NCBI GenBank assembly: GCA_012656075.1
Contig: JAAKBF010000049.1
Span: forward strand, 186,001-250,000
Source: Phytophthora hibernalis
Lineage: Eukaryota; Oomycota; Peronosporomycetes; Peronosporales; Peronosporaceae
Length of the DNA: 64,000 bases
Direction of reading: 5' to 3'
The translations under genes were made by a program, and so were the position numbers. Position 1 is the first letter of the stretch. Every line of letters begins with the position of its first letter. Shown here in pieces: positions 53,753-64,000 of this stretch. A model generated the notes under the pieces. That model was not told the DNA's origin, did not search any database, and worked only from the letters and a program-made list of their open reading frames with translations.

Positions 53753-54921
53753 ATGCTGGTTGTGGGGATTGTGCTGTTGGCAGTTGTACTATGGATGAGT
53801 GCTAGAGCGGTGGGGGCAATTGGAAGACGATCGTTCTCGTTGGATGGTAAAGTGGTGGTGATCACGGGCGCTGCGAGTGGTATTGGGAGGCGGTTGGCGG
53901 TTAAAGTGTCCAAGGAGGCGTTCGATGTGACGTTGATGTTGCTGGATGTGGACTTGGATGGTCTAAAGAAGCTGCAGACGGAGTTGCAACAGAGTGGGGA
54001 CAATAACCGAGTGTTGGTGTATGATTGCGACGTGTCGGAGTATCGGTAAGGTGAAGGTTGTACAGTTGACAAAGAGATTTTTGACTGACTTCAAAGGTGG
54101 TTGGTAGAGCGGTGGATGTGTGTATTGGTCGAGTGGTCGACGACGTTGCACCGAAACATATTGGGGTGTTGGTGAATAATGCAGGTGAGAGATGAAAGTA
54201 CAAAGATAGTAGTTTTGTGGGTGTTTGTTCTGATTATTTTTTTGTTACGTGTAGGTGTTGTGATGGGACGGTCACTGGAAGAGTTGACGCCGGAGCAGAT
54301 TAAAAAGACCTTTGCAGTGAATGCGATGGCGCACTTTTGGACGGTGAAGGCGGCTCTGCCATCGATGAAGAAGGCATCCGAGGCACTGCTGGTGACTGTG
54401 TCGTCGGTGATGGGGATGACGAGCAGTGCAGGGCTGACCGACTACTGCGCCAGCAAAGCCGCCGTGAACGCCTTCCACGAAGCTCGTACGTTGGCTCGCT
54501 ACGTACAGCCATACAATTGTTGTAACGTGAATCTTGTTGTACTGCTGTTTTTAGTGAGATTGGAACTTTGGCGCGACAACGTCAAGTCGATTCGAACGCT
54601 GCTGGTCTGTCCTGCTGCAGTGGACACGGGCATGTTTGATGGCGTTTTGGCCGCAGATGATTGGGCTCTCAAGATCTCGCGGTTTTTCATCCCCATGCTT
54701 CCGGAATCAGAAGTAGTTGACACGATCTACCAGTCCATGCGGCGTGGGGACGAGCTACTGGTGTCGTGCTTTCGGGATGGAGAGGACTCGCACTTTCATG
54801 GGCACCCGCCATCTCACGACTTTTACCTGTGCCGCTGTATGACATGGCAGTTCGTCTAGGAGGAGGGTTGAACGGCATGGACACGTTTGTTGGCAAGCAA
54901 CACACAAAGAAAACGAAATAA
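53753..54921 (+). CDS. short-chain dehydrogenase/reductase (membrane-anchored, SDR16C-like)
   Basis: Four exons: 53753-54045, 54096/97-54184, 54255-54487, 54554-end. An N-terminal hydrophobic anchor (GIVLLAVVLWM) is followed by the cofactor motif TGAASGIG, an acidic LLDVD (NAD preference likely), LVNNAG, the catalytic Ser in VSSVMG, and YxxxK in DYCASKAAV. The anchor and layout resemble retinol or hydroxysteroid dehydrogenases of the endoplasmic reticulum. The exon 1/2 junction is one base out of phase, and near 54760 a one-base change shifts the end. The family-like C-terminus (LPVPLYDMA, GGGLNGMDTFVG) reads in the shifted frame to the TAA at 54919. Either sequencing indels or a decayed gene. 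Confidence 0.85.
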
Positions 54922-55038
54922 TAGCTGAGACGAATGACGTCGGACGCTGGTAGACTTGAGCCAATTCAGCTGTATGCACCGTATCTACATCCACTAACAC
55001 TAAATCCGACCTGATAGTATTTTCATCTAAAAAAACAA

Positions 55039-55533
55039 TGTCGTTGAGTGCCAAGGAAGAGGTCCACTATACTGTGTTCATGCCGCCAAATAACGCTACC
55101 AGTAACCCCCTAACAATTTCATGTCTTTACCGAACAGGTCTGCATCGTGGACGAGGACAATAATGTAATCGGCAAGGCCGACCGCGCCGTTATGGTGAGA
55201 CTGGGGTCCAGAACTGTATAACACTACTGTAGTACTATGGTAGTACTATTGTAGTAGATACATTTGACAATTACTTCGAAGTACTTGGAAGTATTAATAT
55301 TTAAACCATGCTGTGCAGCGCGCCTTCAACCTGCCACATCGCGCGTCCTACATTGTCATCAAAAATTCGAGGTATGATATACCTGCAGTTTCTATAGGTT
55401 ATGGGCATGACTGTTAACGGAATTGAATCTAACCAGTTGTTGTTGTGCGTCAGTGGCAAGTCGCAAAGAATTCACCCCTGATGGCATTTTTTCCTTTGAG
55501 GAATACCTCAAGCTCGTCGAAGCGGAGAGATAG
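55039..55533 (+). pseudogene. Nudix hydrolase gene with its centre deleted
   Basis: MSLSAKEE (55039) joins by a probable intron to VCIVDEDNNVIGKADRAVM (about 55138-55195). A second intron (GTGAGA ... GCAG) leads to RAFNLPHRASYIVIKNS. These match the N-terminus of IPP-isomerase-like Nudix proteins (HRA, IVIKNS). The last piece (55450-55533) is EFTPDGIFSFEEYLKLVEAER, the usual C-terminus. The ~140 residues between, including the whole Nudix box (GX5EX7REUXEEXGU), are missing, so there is no catalytic site. The intergenic part (55200-55290) has AGTACTA-rich repeats. Confidence 0.75.
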
Positions 55534-55960
55534 AGAGGAGTGGAAGCAGCGCAGTTTGAAAAGTATCAAATGCTCCATTCATGCCGCTATCATGTGACGC
55601 TGACAATTTGGAATACCTACCTAGCAGAGAGTACATGTACTTCGGTTGTTAGCAGTGAAAATCTTGTCATGAATGGTGAAGTGGAAAGGGATTTCGATTT
55701 GCCCCGTCAACGACTCCGCTGTCTGCTAGACTACGTTTTGACTCGGGTGGCATCTTCCGTTTTGGCTTGATAGGCACTCTTGCCGATCCTAACTCCGCAA
55801 TTACAGTAAAAAAGCTAATTGACGAAAAAATTCAATCGTTTGTGGGAGCCGAAGGTATTCAAACAATGCTGTTCTTCTCGTCAAAATCACACCGGAATTC
55901 ATGAGACTAAAGAAGGCGTCTTAGACGATTTCTCAGCCAAGGAAAGGGAATAATTGAATG
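55534..55960. other. no supported gene
   Basis: A 76-codon plus frame (55540-55770) shows no recognisable feature. A short GVLDDF / AKERE-like stretch near 55910 is not conserved elsewhere in the window. Confidence 0.35.
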
Positions 55961-55964
55961 AGAT

Positions 55965-56210
55965 AAATACGCCCCGCATGGCACCGTTTATCGATGCCGC
56001 TCATTACCGGAGATAGCACGTGTGGAATGAATTTACTCCCATCATACGTGAGGAATGGAGGAGATCTCGACCTGCTGGATCAATCTTGCCTCGACGAGAT
56101 GCCAGGATTGAATTTGACGATTCCGATGAACTTCAAGCAAACTACTTGCTCACGACTGACGCATACGACGGTAAATTCGACCCGACTTTGAATATACTGT
56201 AGCAAGAAAC
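55965..56210 (+). pseudogene. S33-type hydrolase C-terminal fragment
   Basis: YAPHGTV (the catalytic-His segment; compare YATHGTI in the longer copy), ITGDSTCGMNLL, NGGDLDLLDQSC and MPGLNLTIP match residues near the end of the hydrolase at 56912-58699. Frame changes occur around 56000 and 56130. Only this tail exists, in the opposite orientation to the nearby long copy. Confidence 0.82.
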
Positions 56211-56911
56211 AGTATACAGTTTACGACATCACTTCACAGTTTCTAGTGTCGTTCATACAAAACTACAACTGCCTCTGCTTACAACTTACAACTTACACTG
56301 TAGAAACAGTATATACAGTGACTCTGTCGCCCAGCCTCTCACTGTACTGCGCTTAAGTTCTCGTCGCGAGCGAGGACTCTCAGCCAATAGATGCAGCTTA
56401 TAATGAAGGAAGTGAAAGTCTAAACGTACTCTAGAGAAGGATGTCAAAGACATTGATGGGAACACCGGTTACAGCAAGCCGACATCGGAAACTTTCCGAG
56501 TGTCCCTGCGTGAAGGCGAACACGGACGACTTGGCGAGTCGCATCGTTGCTTCTCGGTCAACGGCTGGGCAAGGCCTTACGAACACACTGACTGCGTGAT
56601 CACACGCGAACTTCTTCACACTTTCAGTGTTCTTGCCTATAACATGACCATCTTGTGGGTCATGCAAAGTGGTCGGGTGTTCGGTTGGATCAGGACAGCT
56701 TGTCCAATAACACCCTGGACGAGTAAGCTCTTAACCCTTGTAGACGTGGTAGATCATCCGAACACCTGTGACAAACCGTTCCTGTTGCCAACAAAGAAGA
56801 AAATTGTGGTTGGGTGGCGTAAAGTCAACTCTATTTTATCTTTACTGAGGTGAAGACAAGCCGCCTAAGACAACGGCCTCTTGGAAAATATTACAGTATT
56901 AATAGTAAGAC
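56211..56911. other. intergenic, no supported gene
   Basis: ACTGTATAC/GTATACAGT words near 56205-56325 form small inverted repeats. The overlapping frames at 56431-56853 on both strands lack any conserved feature. Confidence 0.35.
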
Positions 56912-58699
56912 TCACTGCTGGCCTAATTGGGAGCCGAGCATGCTCAGTTCGTAGATACCGTCGTATGCATCGGTCGTGAGCATGTACATTTGAAGGTATT
57001 CCGTCGGAATTGTCAAATTGAGCCCAGGCATCTTGTCGAAACAAGATTTATCGAGCAGGTAGAGATCCCCTCCATTCTTTACGTATGATGCAAGCAATTC
57101 CATGCCACACGTGGTGTCCCCGGTAACAAGCGGCGTCGTTAAAATGGTGCCATGCGTGGCGTATTCGAATGCAATCAGCTCCTTGTTGTCACCGTCGAGA
57201 GCGCCCAGCAGGTACTCCGCGTACTTGTGTGGTGTCTGTCCATCCAGCTTGCTGCTAAGCACTAGCACGCTAGCTTGGCTCGGGATAACGGCACGCTTGT
57301 TCCAGTATTCATCACGCTCGTAGATGATGGGGTTGGCGTCATAGTCGCCGAAGTTGAACTGATCACACGTCTCGGACTCTTCTTTCGAGAAAGCACAATA
57401 GAGTTCAGTCGTGTTGTAGATGCCCGTGTCGGACATGAGCACGTCCATAAACCGCTTTTTCATCCTCGCCATCGACGGCGTTGGGGTTTCCCACATCTCG
57501 GAGAAAGTGATGAGATCGGTGATTGATAGGCAACATCCTCGTTTGTAATAATAGGAGTATCACTCATGCTCGCGACAACTTGATTCAAAACGTCAACGTC
57601 CTTGCTTGCACAGCGATTCAATCGAAATACGACCGGCGGGATGAGATTTCGCAAGTCTGCGTCTGACAACATTGTTCCAAGTACACGCCGCAGCGAAAAC
57701 GAGGGTGGCTCAATGCCAAACCCCATGAAGTTGATTAGTACTGAACATGTCGATTCTGGATCTTTGTCAAACTTCGTCATCAGACTTTGGATTGTCCCCG
57801 ACAGACCTTCCGGCTCGAATCGGGCGCTAATTTGTTCATCTTGATCACACAGCGCCAAGAATCTGTCCCCGACCTGACCAAAGTCGGTATCCCACGTGGA
57901 ATAGTATTCGAACCCTTGACGTGCACCGGACGACGAAGAAATACCGTCCAAGAAATATCCAGTCACTTCAGGTGGGGCCAAGTGCATAAGGCGTTCCGCC
58001 AGTGCAGTGCCATAGCTCCATCCAAACACAATGGTGTCTTCACCATTTGTATGGTTAGAGATGGAGAAGGCCACGTCCTTAGCTGCGCTCGTCATGGAGA
58101 AGGACGAAAGATCTCCATAGTTGGTAGCCAATTCTTGTGCGCAAGCGCCCACTGACGATGCTTCCACTTGACTTTCCCACATATCAGTAGCGGGGCTCTC
58201 TGCCAAACAGTTTAGCCGCGTACTGCGCCCGGTCCCGCGGTGATCCATGAGGTACACATTCACGGTACCTTTTAACTGCGCATGAAGACTCACCATCGTC
58301 GACTCCACTAGCACACCAAAAACACGAACAGTCAAGTAAGAGAGCTAAAAAACAACAACAACAATGAAACCAAACACTTACGTGAGACAGATGAATAACC
58401 CGGTCCTCCTGCAGGAGCCAAACATTGCGAGCAGTCTCTGGGTCCCCTTCCGTAGCTGGCAAACGTTTTACGAAGACTTCAATGGTGGGCTCAACACCCT
58501 TCGGGGCCTCGCAAACTCCAGGGTGACACAGTAACGCATTGTAGACAGCGCACTCAGCGTCTTCGCCACTTGAGCTCCCTGCATCATAGAAGGTGTACTC
58601 GGGGCAGGAATCCCACTTCAGTTCTGCATTTGCCTTGACGGGTACTCCGCTCGCCGATATGGCTATGGTCGCCAGTAAGATGGCGTAGCAGAACTGCAT
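56912..58699 (-). pseudogene. secreted S33-type serine hydrolase (alpha/beta fold), frameshifted
   Basis: The start at 58699 (MQFCYAILLATIAISASG) is a signal peptide. Then come a Cys-rich N-terminal domain (SGEDAECAVYNALLCHPGVC), an intron (58381-58308) and the hydrolase fold: DHRGTGRS, GWSYGT (nucleophile Ser), a cap region, LSSKLDGQTP (Asp loop) and FEYATHGTI (His). The fold and motifs match tripeptidyl-aminopeptidase-like S33 enzymes. A one-base deletion just before the oxyanion GGPG motif (58417 region) and another frame change near 57510 break it. Paralogues at 55965-56210 and 63052-64000 show a small local family. Secretion suggests peptide digestion outside the cell. Confidence 0.85.
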
Positions 58700-60270
58700 T
58701 GGGCTACAGAAATTGAAGAATGGCACGTCTAGAAATTATTCGTTGCTGGTAAACCAGGAAATGCGGCTTCATGCCGCGTAATATGCAGCATCAAGTGACA
58801 TTTCGTATACGCGGAGCGTATGAAGCTCCTTGGATTGTGTCGGCGTGGCTGAACGTCCACACCGCTCTTGACCCAATCAAGCTTAAACTTGATCTGAAGT
58901 AGTCACGTGTACTCGTACTCGTGCTGACCATGCTATTGGCTGAGCAAGGTTGTATCACGTATACATGCAGAATAACGGAGGGCCGTTATTCTGCAGCTCC
59001 ACTATTAGTGGAGCCGCTCATCAAAGTGGAACGTTATCTAGCCAGTGCCAAACTGGGACCTGCATCTCCACGTATCTGGACAACTTGCCCCAGGACACTA
59101 CGTATTATATTAGCGCTTGATCACTTTCACCTGCCTAAGTTGGGCAGGGGCGGGCTGCCCCAATGTTATAATAAGCAAAACCAGACGAATAGAAATGACT
59201 ACATGTGTATTAATACTGTAACAATACGATGGTGAACCGTGTTGCCGCGTCAGCAATAAGATTACGACATTCCAGCAAATGCTTTTGAGTCAGCATGACA
59301 GATCTCGCTTGAACTTGATGCTACCGGTACAGTGCTACCCCTCGATATGCGCACCTCGATAATCCAATACCCCGTCAAATCAGTTTAGAAATCATCGCAA
59401 CTTTAAACCAAATCGCTGCATCTATATCTAATCCCTCTAAAATCACTTTGCTGAACCCACTGCGCATAACGAGGGGTAGCACTTTACAAACCGAACAAAC
59501 CGATCCGTAATCAGCTGAAGAGTTTACACGTACCGGTAGGGGACAACGATACAAAGTATCCGAATGTTCTTGTACAGTACCGGTAAACAGGTAAGCACTA
59601 AGCATACCGACACCAGTACGGTGCATCCTGTCATCACACCGCGGCGAGGCGGGGAGACTTGTTGTCTACAGTAAAGTTTAGCAGACAAAGACCCAGATTT
59701 GCAACTAAAACCAGTACAGTGCTTTATGGTGTAGTGCATACCGGTATGTGTATGGGTCGATCATCGACCCGATGCAGCTCGATTCGCTCAGAGTACAGTA
59801 ACTAGGTATATTTTGTAACCTGTGTGAATCTTGCAATCTAGCATCCTTTATTGGTCCCACCTTTTCAGATTTGGAGGGGAAGTCTGTAGTGTTAGCAGTA
59901 CAGCTAGCGTTTGTGCGAACATTAGTATGAGTAGTGTTTATAAAGATGACCCTCTGGCCCCGTGGAATTAATTTCATGGTGATATTGATGATGACAGCGA
60001 GGTTGTGCTTATTGAGAGTGGTCTCTGTATGCTGCATGCCATGCGTGCCATGCATGGCATGCATTGCGTGGTGGCGTTTCTCTTCGTGATGTGATTAAAC
60101 TGTATATTTGGATCTCGATGTATACCGGTAGAGATGTACATGTACAAGTACGTATACATGTTTGTACCGGTATATGTACAATGTACCGGTATATGCACAA
60201 ATGCAAACGATGGTGAAACGCGTTGCCGCGTCATCAATAAAATTAGAGGTACAATGCAAGACTACAGCCC
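58700..60270. other. repeat-rich intergenic region, no gene
   Basis: Holds many ACCGGTA words (near 59323, 59531, 59577, 59738, 60122, 60166, 60183). A direct repeat (CGATGGTGAAxCGxGTTGCCGCGTCA) lies at 59226 and 60207. A second element (GTCAGCATGACAGATCTCGC) is at 59290 and again at 62712. 60035-60072 is a GCATGC-rich palindrome. Confidence 0.5.
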
Positions 60271-62412
60271 TCAGTAGCGATGTCGTTTTGTATGCTCGCA
60301 TCGGGTGGTAGACCTATCAGAGTGGCTACGAGCAGAGCAAGTCAAACGTTGATCTAGGAGGGGCGGCCATTCACTTCCATCTTGATCTCTGCGAGGGCTA
60401 GTTGAAATACAGCGGGGTTCAAATGCGCCTGCTGACACTACATCGAGTGGTAGGGTAACTGATAGATCTTCCACGTGTGTGAGTGCGGCACCATCGATCG
60501 GTACCGGTGGACATCGTATCAGAGGCGGAGCTGACGTATCGCCTAGTGGACCAGCAACATAGCATTCGGTATCTGGTTGAGGCATGTGCGTGTCACTCAT
60601 CGTCGTCAGGGGTTCGCTTCGCACGGTTTCATAGTGTTGGTTGAGTGTAGCCATTGTTTCATGTGATGGTGCACGAAATGTACTGCGTGCCACGATCGCG
60701 GCGCTGTTTCTTCCGATGTGACGCCGGATAATTTCCTCATTCACTTGGATTCGTTGCCCAGTTTTACGTCTTGTTCGTTTATCGTGAGATTCAAAGCTGC
60801 GAGCTTGGGCTTTAAAACCAGGACAAGAAAGCCCAATCAGCTTTGTGGCTTCTATAAGGTGCGGACAAATATTATACTTCCCGTGAAAGCGACACTGAGA
60901 CACCCTTGATGTTGCATCTACCACCCACCCGTCTGCTGGTATACCTTCCCACTGCATGCGTACAGTGTGCTTCGACTTGATCAGTTGTGCAACGTCATCG
61001 GCATGGAATTCTGACTTCTTTTTCGCTTTCGACTTCTTCTGCAGAGTGCGGGTGAGATCGGCCGGGACGCCATCATTAAGAGGGAGTGTAATCGCAGCCG
61101 TATTTGGCTCGGCACCTTCAGAAGATCGCACGTCACTTTCCTGTACGGGTACTATGTGTTTCACCACCACAAGCTGATGACGTAAATTGCCTATACGTAT
61201 AAGGGCTGTAGCTAGTAGTTTCCCCTTCTTCTTTATTTTGTTGTAGTGTGCTTTGAGACGACGGTGACGCTTCTGTTATACTCAAAAACTTGATATTTTT
61301 GGCCACATCTATCTGATATTCCAAGAATGAACACGTTGTAGCGCTGGCGTACCATGTTATGAGTACTGTCAACATGAAGTATGGTCATGCAACGTGGATC
61401 TTGCTGAACTGTAATGTAATCCTCCGGAAGAGCGTAACACGTGAGAGCCATTCGAAACGGAGAAGCGTCTGACGCGTTTCCAATATCAGGGACGACACGC
61501 CCATTCACACGTCTTGCGTCACAAAATACCAACAACTTATTGCCTGATCCAGCGACGTCCCGAACAAGCTCCAACATGGATTCCGCACAGATATCGATGA
61601 CAGGCTCCATCGAGTCGTCTCTGTTTTTTCACGCCATCGTTTGATGTATCCTTGGACTTGGCTCACAAGAGGAGGCTGGCCTGACAACGTGCTACATATC
61701 TGTGTGAATACGTCATGTGGAGATACTGCGTAGTTCCGCTCAAGCGCTTCCTCAATTAGTGCTTTCTCCGACGGTGTGAGACCTTTTGGAAGACGAGGCG
61801 AAGGTGTTGAACCTTCTTGTTATATATGATGACCCTCACGGACAACGGTGACGAAGTCGCTATCTTGGCATTCATTTATCTTGTACCGACACTCGCACTT
61901 GATCTGGCTCAGCGCACATCTGGCCGATGTACACCTTCTTATAGTCGTCCGCATCTTGTGCTGCGTCAGGGCAAGATCAAATTGGCCAACCGAAGAGTGC
62001 TTCATCGTGCACTTGAACTTCTCTCGTTTCGATATGGCGTTACTCGATAGGCTTTCCATTATCAGAAAATACGTCTGACCCATGTCGTCATTTGAACTCC
62101 ACACGTGTTGTCATTCGGGTCGAGTACGCGATCTACCTACCTCAAGCAAGTCTTCAAGGTCACTCTCGATTGACTGCAAACGAGAGAAGAGTTAGCTACT
62201 GCAACTAGTAGTTAGGACATTGAATTCGCAGAGTGTACCTCCGATCCAGTGGACTGATCCGACTCGGAGTCAGAGCTTTCATGTGTTTCCGATTGACTGC
62301 TTGTGTCCGATATGTCCGGGGTAGAGGCGGGGTTGACATTGCCAGCGAGAGGAAGTTGCTCTTCTTGTAGCTCTAATTCGAGAGTGGCGAAACGAGAAAT
62401 GAGCTTCGACAT
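60271..62412 (-). pseudogene. MULE-type transposase, central catalytic part deleted
   Basis: It reads from 62412 (MSKLISRFATLE) through an intron near 62230-62175, a zinc-finger-like N-terminal part (62050-61820: Cys and His in FKCTMKHSS, RCTSARC, KCECRY), and a KRWREK helix. Next comes 61610-61233 with HVDSTHNM (first catalytic Asp) and FILGISDRCGQ. It then passes after a gap to 61170-60271, which has a SWIM-type zinc finger (CRFHGKYNICPH). The rest of the DDE core, with the second Asp and the Glu (~200 residues), is missing, and several frames are shifted. Mutator-like elements of this type are common in oomycetes. No terminal inverted repeats were identified. Confidence 0.75.
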
Positions 62413-63051
62413 GGTAAAGTGTTGGTGGCAATACGCCACAAACTCCAGAAATAGAGCCGTTCTACATCCCCAGGAAGCGTCCAATTTACCTTAGCCGTAT
62501 TGTGCTGCTCGCGTTTGACTATAAATGGCTCAGTCAGGTTTCAGTGTGGAAGGCCATTTCATTGGTGTTATCGCCCCACTTAAACCTTCAGTGGAATCGA
62601 CCCAAGTTTCAGTGTCAAAATACAAGTTCAGTATAACACTCATAAAAGAATATAAAATTACGACTTACCAGCAAATACATGTATTAATTAAGTAATATCT
62701 AAGTATGTTGCGTCAGCATGACAGATCTCGCCCACTTGATGCTACGAAACAAACAGAACAAACTCCACTTCGGCTAATGTACCAGTACATAAGCCAGGGA
62801 CAATCCGAATGTTTTTCTTGTACGGTACCGGTACCGGTACAGCAGGTACGATAAACATAGTACGAGAAGAGCTTAATGTACGTTGTGCCGGTAAGCACAG
62901 CAAACGTGCACAAGAGGAGTCCTTTGTGTGTGCGTCCAAGCCACGCTGGCACCCTCCCAGGGAGCATCACACGCAGCATCAACTCGCATTCCCGGATTTA
63001 CCTGCCATAAGCAACACCCTATCGAGTACTTCGTCAGTTTCAGGGGCCTCA
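62413..63051. other. intergenic; promoter of the third S33 copy
   Basis: 62700-62900 resembles 59270-59620 (GTCAGCATGACAGATCTCGC, CCGAATGTTxTTCTTGTAC, GGTACCGGTACCGGTACAG). No gene is supported, although an upstream open extension of the hydrolase frame exists. Confidence 0.4.
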
Positions 63052-64000
63052 ATGCAGTTCTTCTACGCCATTTTACTGATGGCGATAGCCATATCGGCGA
63101 ACGGAGCATTCGCCAAGGCAAGTAAGACACCGAAGTGGATTTCCTGCCCTGAGAACACACTATCGAACGCAGGGAGCTCAAGTGGCGAAGACGCTGAGTG
63201 CGCTGTCTACAATGCGTTACTGTGTCACCCTGGAGTTTGCGAGACTCCGGAGGGTGTTGAGCCCACCATTGAAGTCTTCGTAAAACGTTTGCCAGCTACG
63301 GAAGCGGATCCAGAGGCTGCTCGTAATGTCTGGCTGCTCCAAGGCGGACCGGGTGTTTCATCTACCTCATGTAAGTTTGCCTACGTTCGTGCCAACACTT
63401 TTTAGAACGCTGAGAATTGACCGGATCTTGGTGCTTTTGTTTTTTGTGCGATAGTGGAGCCGATGATGGTGAGTCTTCATGCGCAGTTGGAAGGTGAAGT
63501 AAATGTGCACCTCATGGATCACCGCGGAACTGGGCGTAGTACCCGACTAGACTGTTCGGAAGCGCAAGAAGTCACCTGGCAAAATGACCTTGAGCCATCG
63601 GCAGTGGGTTCTTGTGCACATGAATTGGCTGCCAAGTACGGAGATCTGTCGGCCTTTTCCACGACGGGTGCTGTCACGGACGTCGCCTTTTCCATACAAA
63701 CGGTGAAGATACTATTGTGTACGGTTGGAGCTATGGTACAACACTGGCGGAAAGCCTTATGCATCTGGCCCCTCCTGATGTGACCGGATATGTTTTAGAC
63801 AGTATTTTGACGTCGTCCGGTGCACGCGAAAGTTTCAATTACTATTCAACCTGGGATACCGACTTTGGCGAGGTCGCCGACAAATTCTTGGCGCTATGCG
63901 AGCAAGATGAAGAAATTAGCACCCGTTTCGGGAAGAAAGGTTTGTCAGGAACGATCAAGCACTTGATCACGAAGTTTGACAAAGACCCAGAATCGACGTG
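63052..64000 (+). pseudogene. S33-type serine hydrolase, third copy (partial at window end)
   Basis: MQFFYAILLMAIAISANG at 63052 is a signal peptide. SGEDAECAVYNALLCHPGVC and LLQGGPGVSSTS follow, with the oxyanion GGPG intact here. The intron is 63371-63454 (GTAAGT, ATAG). Exon 2 gives DHRGTGRS, then near 63692 a 10-base deletion relative to the copy at 56912-58699 shifts the frame. GWSYGTTLAE (nucleophile), the cap and KFDKDPEST then read on to the window end. The deletion lies between two CCAT words, as expected for slippage. Otherwise it is about 80% like the other copy. Confidence 0.85.

Noticed and set aside
60718..61177. Plus-strand frames opposite the MULE
   Set aside because: The minus strand shows the SWIM finger and transposase order; the plus frames have no motif.

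Overview
The window looks like an oomycete nuclear genome, most likely Phytophthora or a close relative. The indicators are an RXLR-type effector with LWY repeats, a truncated Crinkler (LFLAK-type) N-terminus, FYVE-kinase and ankyrin-tandem-kinase genes of oomycete style, a Polinton/Maverick, a MULE, a PiggyBac-derived gene, short GT-AG introns of about 60-90 bases, and compact conserved genes beside repeat-rich accessory DNA. The species cannot be fixed from the sequence.

Layout. 1-2773 (-) is a decayed retroelement with a zinc knuckle and a reverse transcriptase, cut by the window edge. 3021-5796 holds a composite dispersed repeat (coiled-coil gene, LRR-gene tail, R segment). 5797-6150 and 18987-19312 (-) are two halves of one FYVE-kinase gene split by a Polinton at 6151-18986. 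That element has terminal inverted repeats of about 0.17-0.21 kb and a perfect 6-bp target duplication (AAGGAT). It carries an ExoX-C-like double-motif protein, major capsid, adenain-like protease, core-like protein, minor capsid, packaging ATPase, fibre-like stub, protein-primed DNA polymerase and a truncated integrase. Almost all are broken by stops or frameshifts, so it is a dead copy.

19630-22338 and 26424-29140 are near-identical inverted arms, each with an RXLR/LWY effector gene. They flank a spacer that carries the clathrin-adaptor beta subunit (AP-1/2 beta). 30105-32963 is a coiled-coil protein gene. 33020-38540 is a patchwork of a second FYVE-kinase remnant, a PiggyBac-derived gene, a Crinkler stub and another coiled-coil/R/LRR-tail unit. 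38543-41913 (-) is a large LRR protein and 42388-47580 (+) an ankyrin-tandem-kinase gene. 48237-54921 is an ordinary conserved block: PPIL1-type cyclophilin, a C2CD5-like C2 protein and a short-chain dehydrogenase. 55039-64000 holds a Nudix remnant, three broken copies of a secreted S33-type serine hydrolase and a deleted MULE transposase.

The window mixes a few conserved cellular genes (membrane traffic, splicing-type cyclophilin, lipid or sterol dehydrogenase) with effector, signalling-receptor and transposon material, which fits the usual picture of oomycete gene-sparse, fast-changing DNA. Several conserved genes (AP beta, PPIL1, SDR) also carry single-base frameshifts, so part of the apparent decay could be assembly indel error. 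Pseudogene calls should be read with that in mind.
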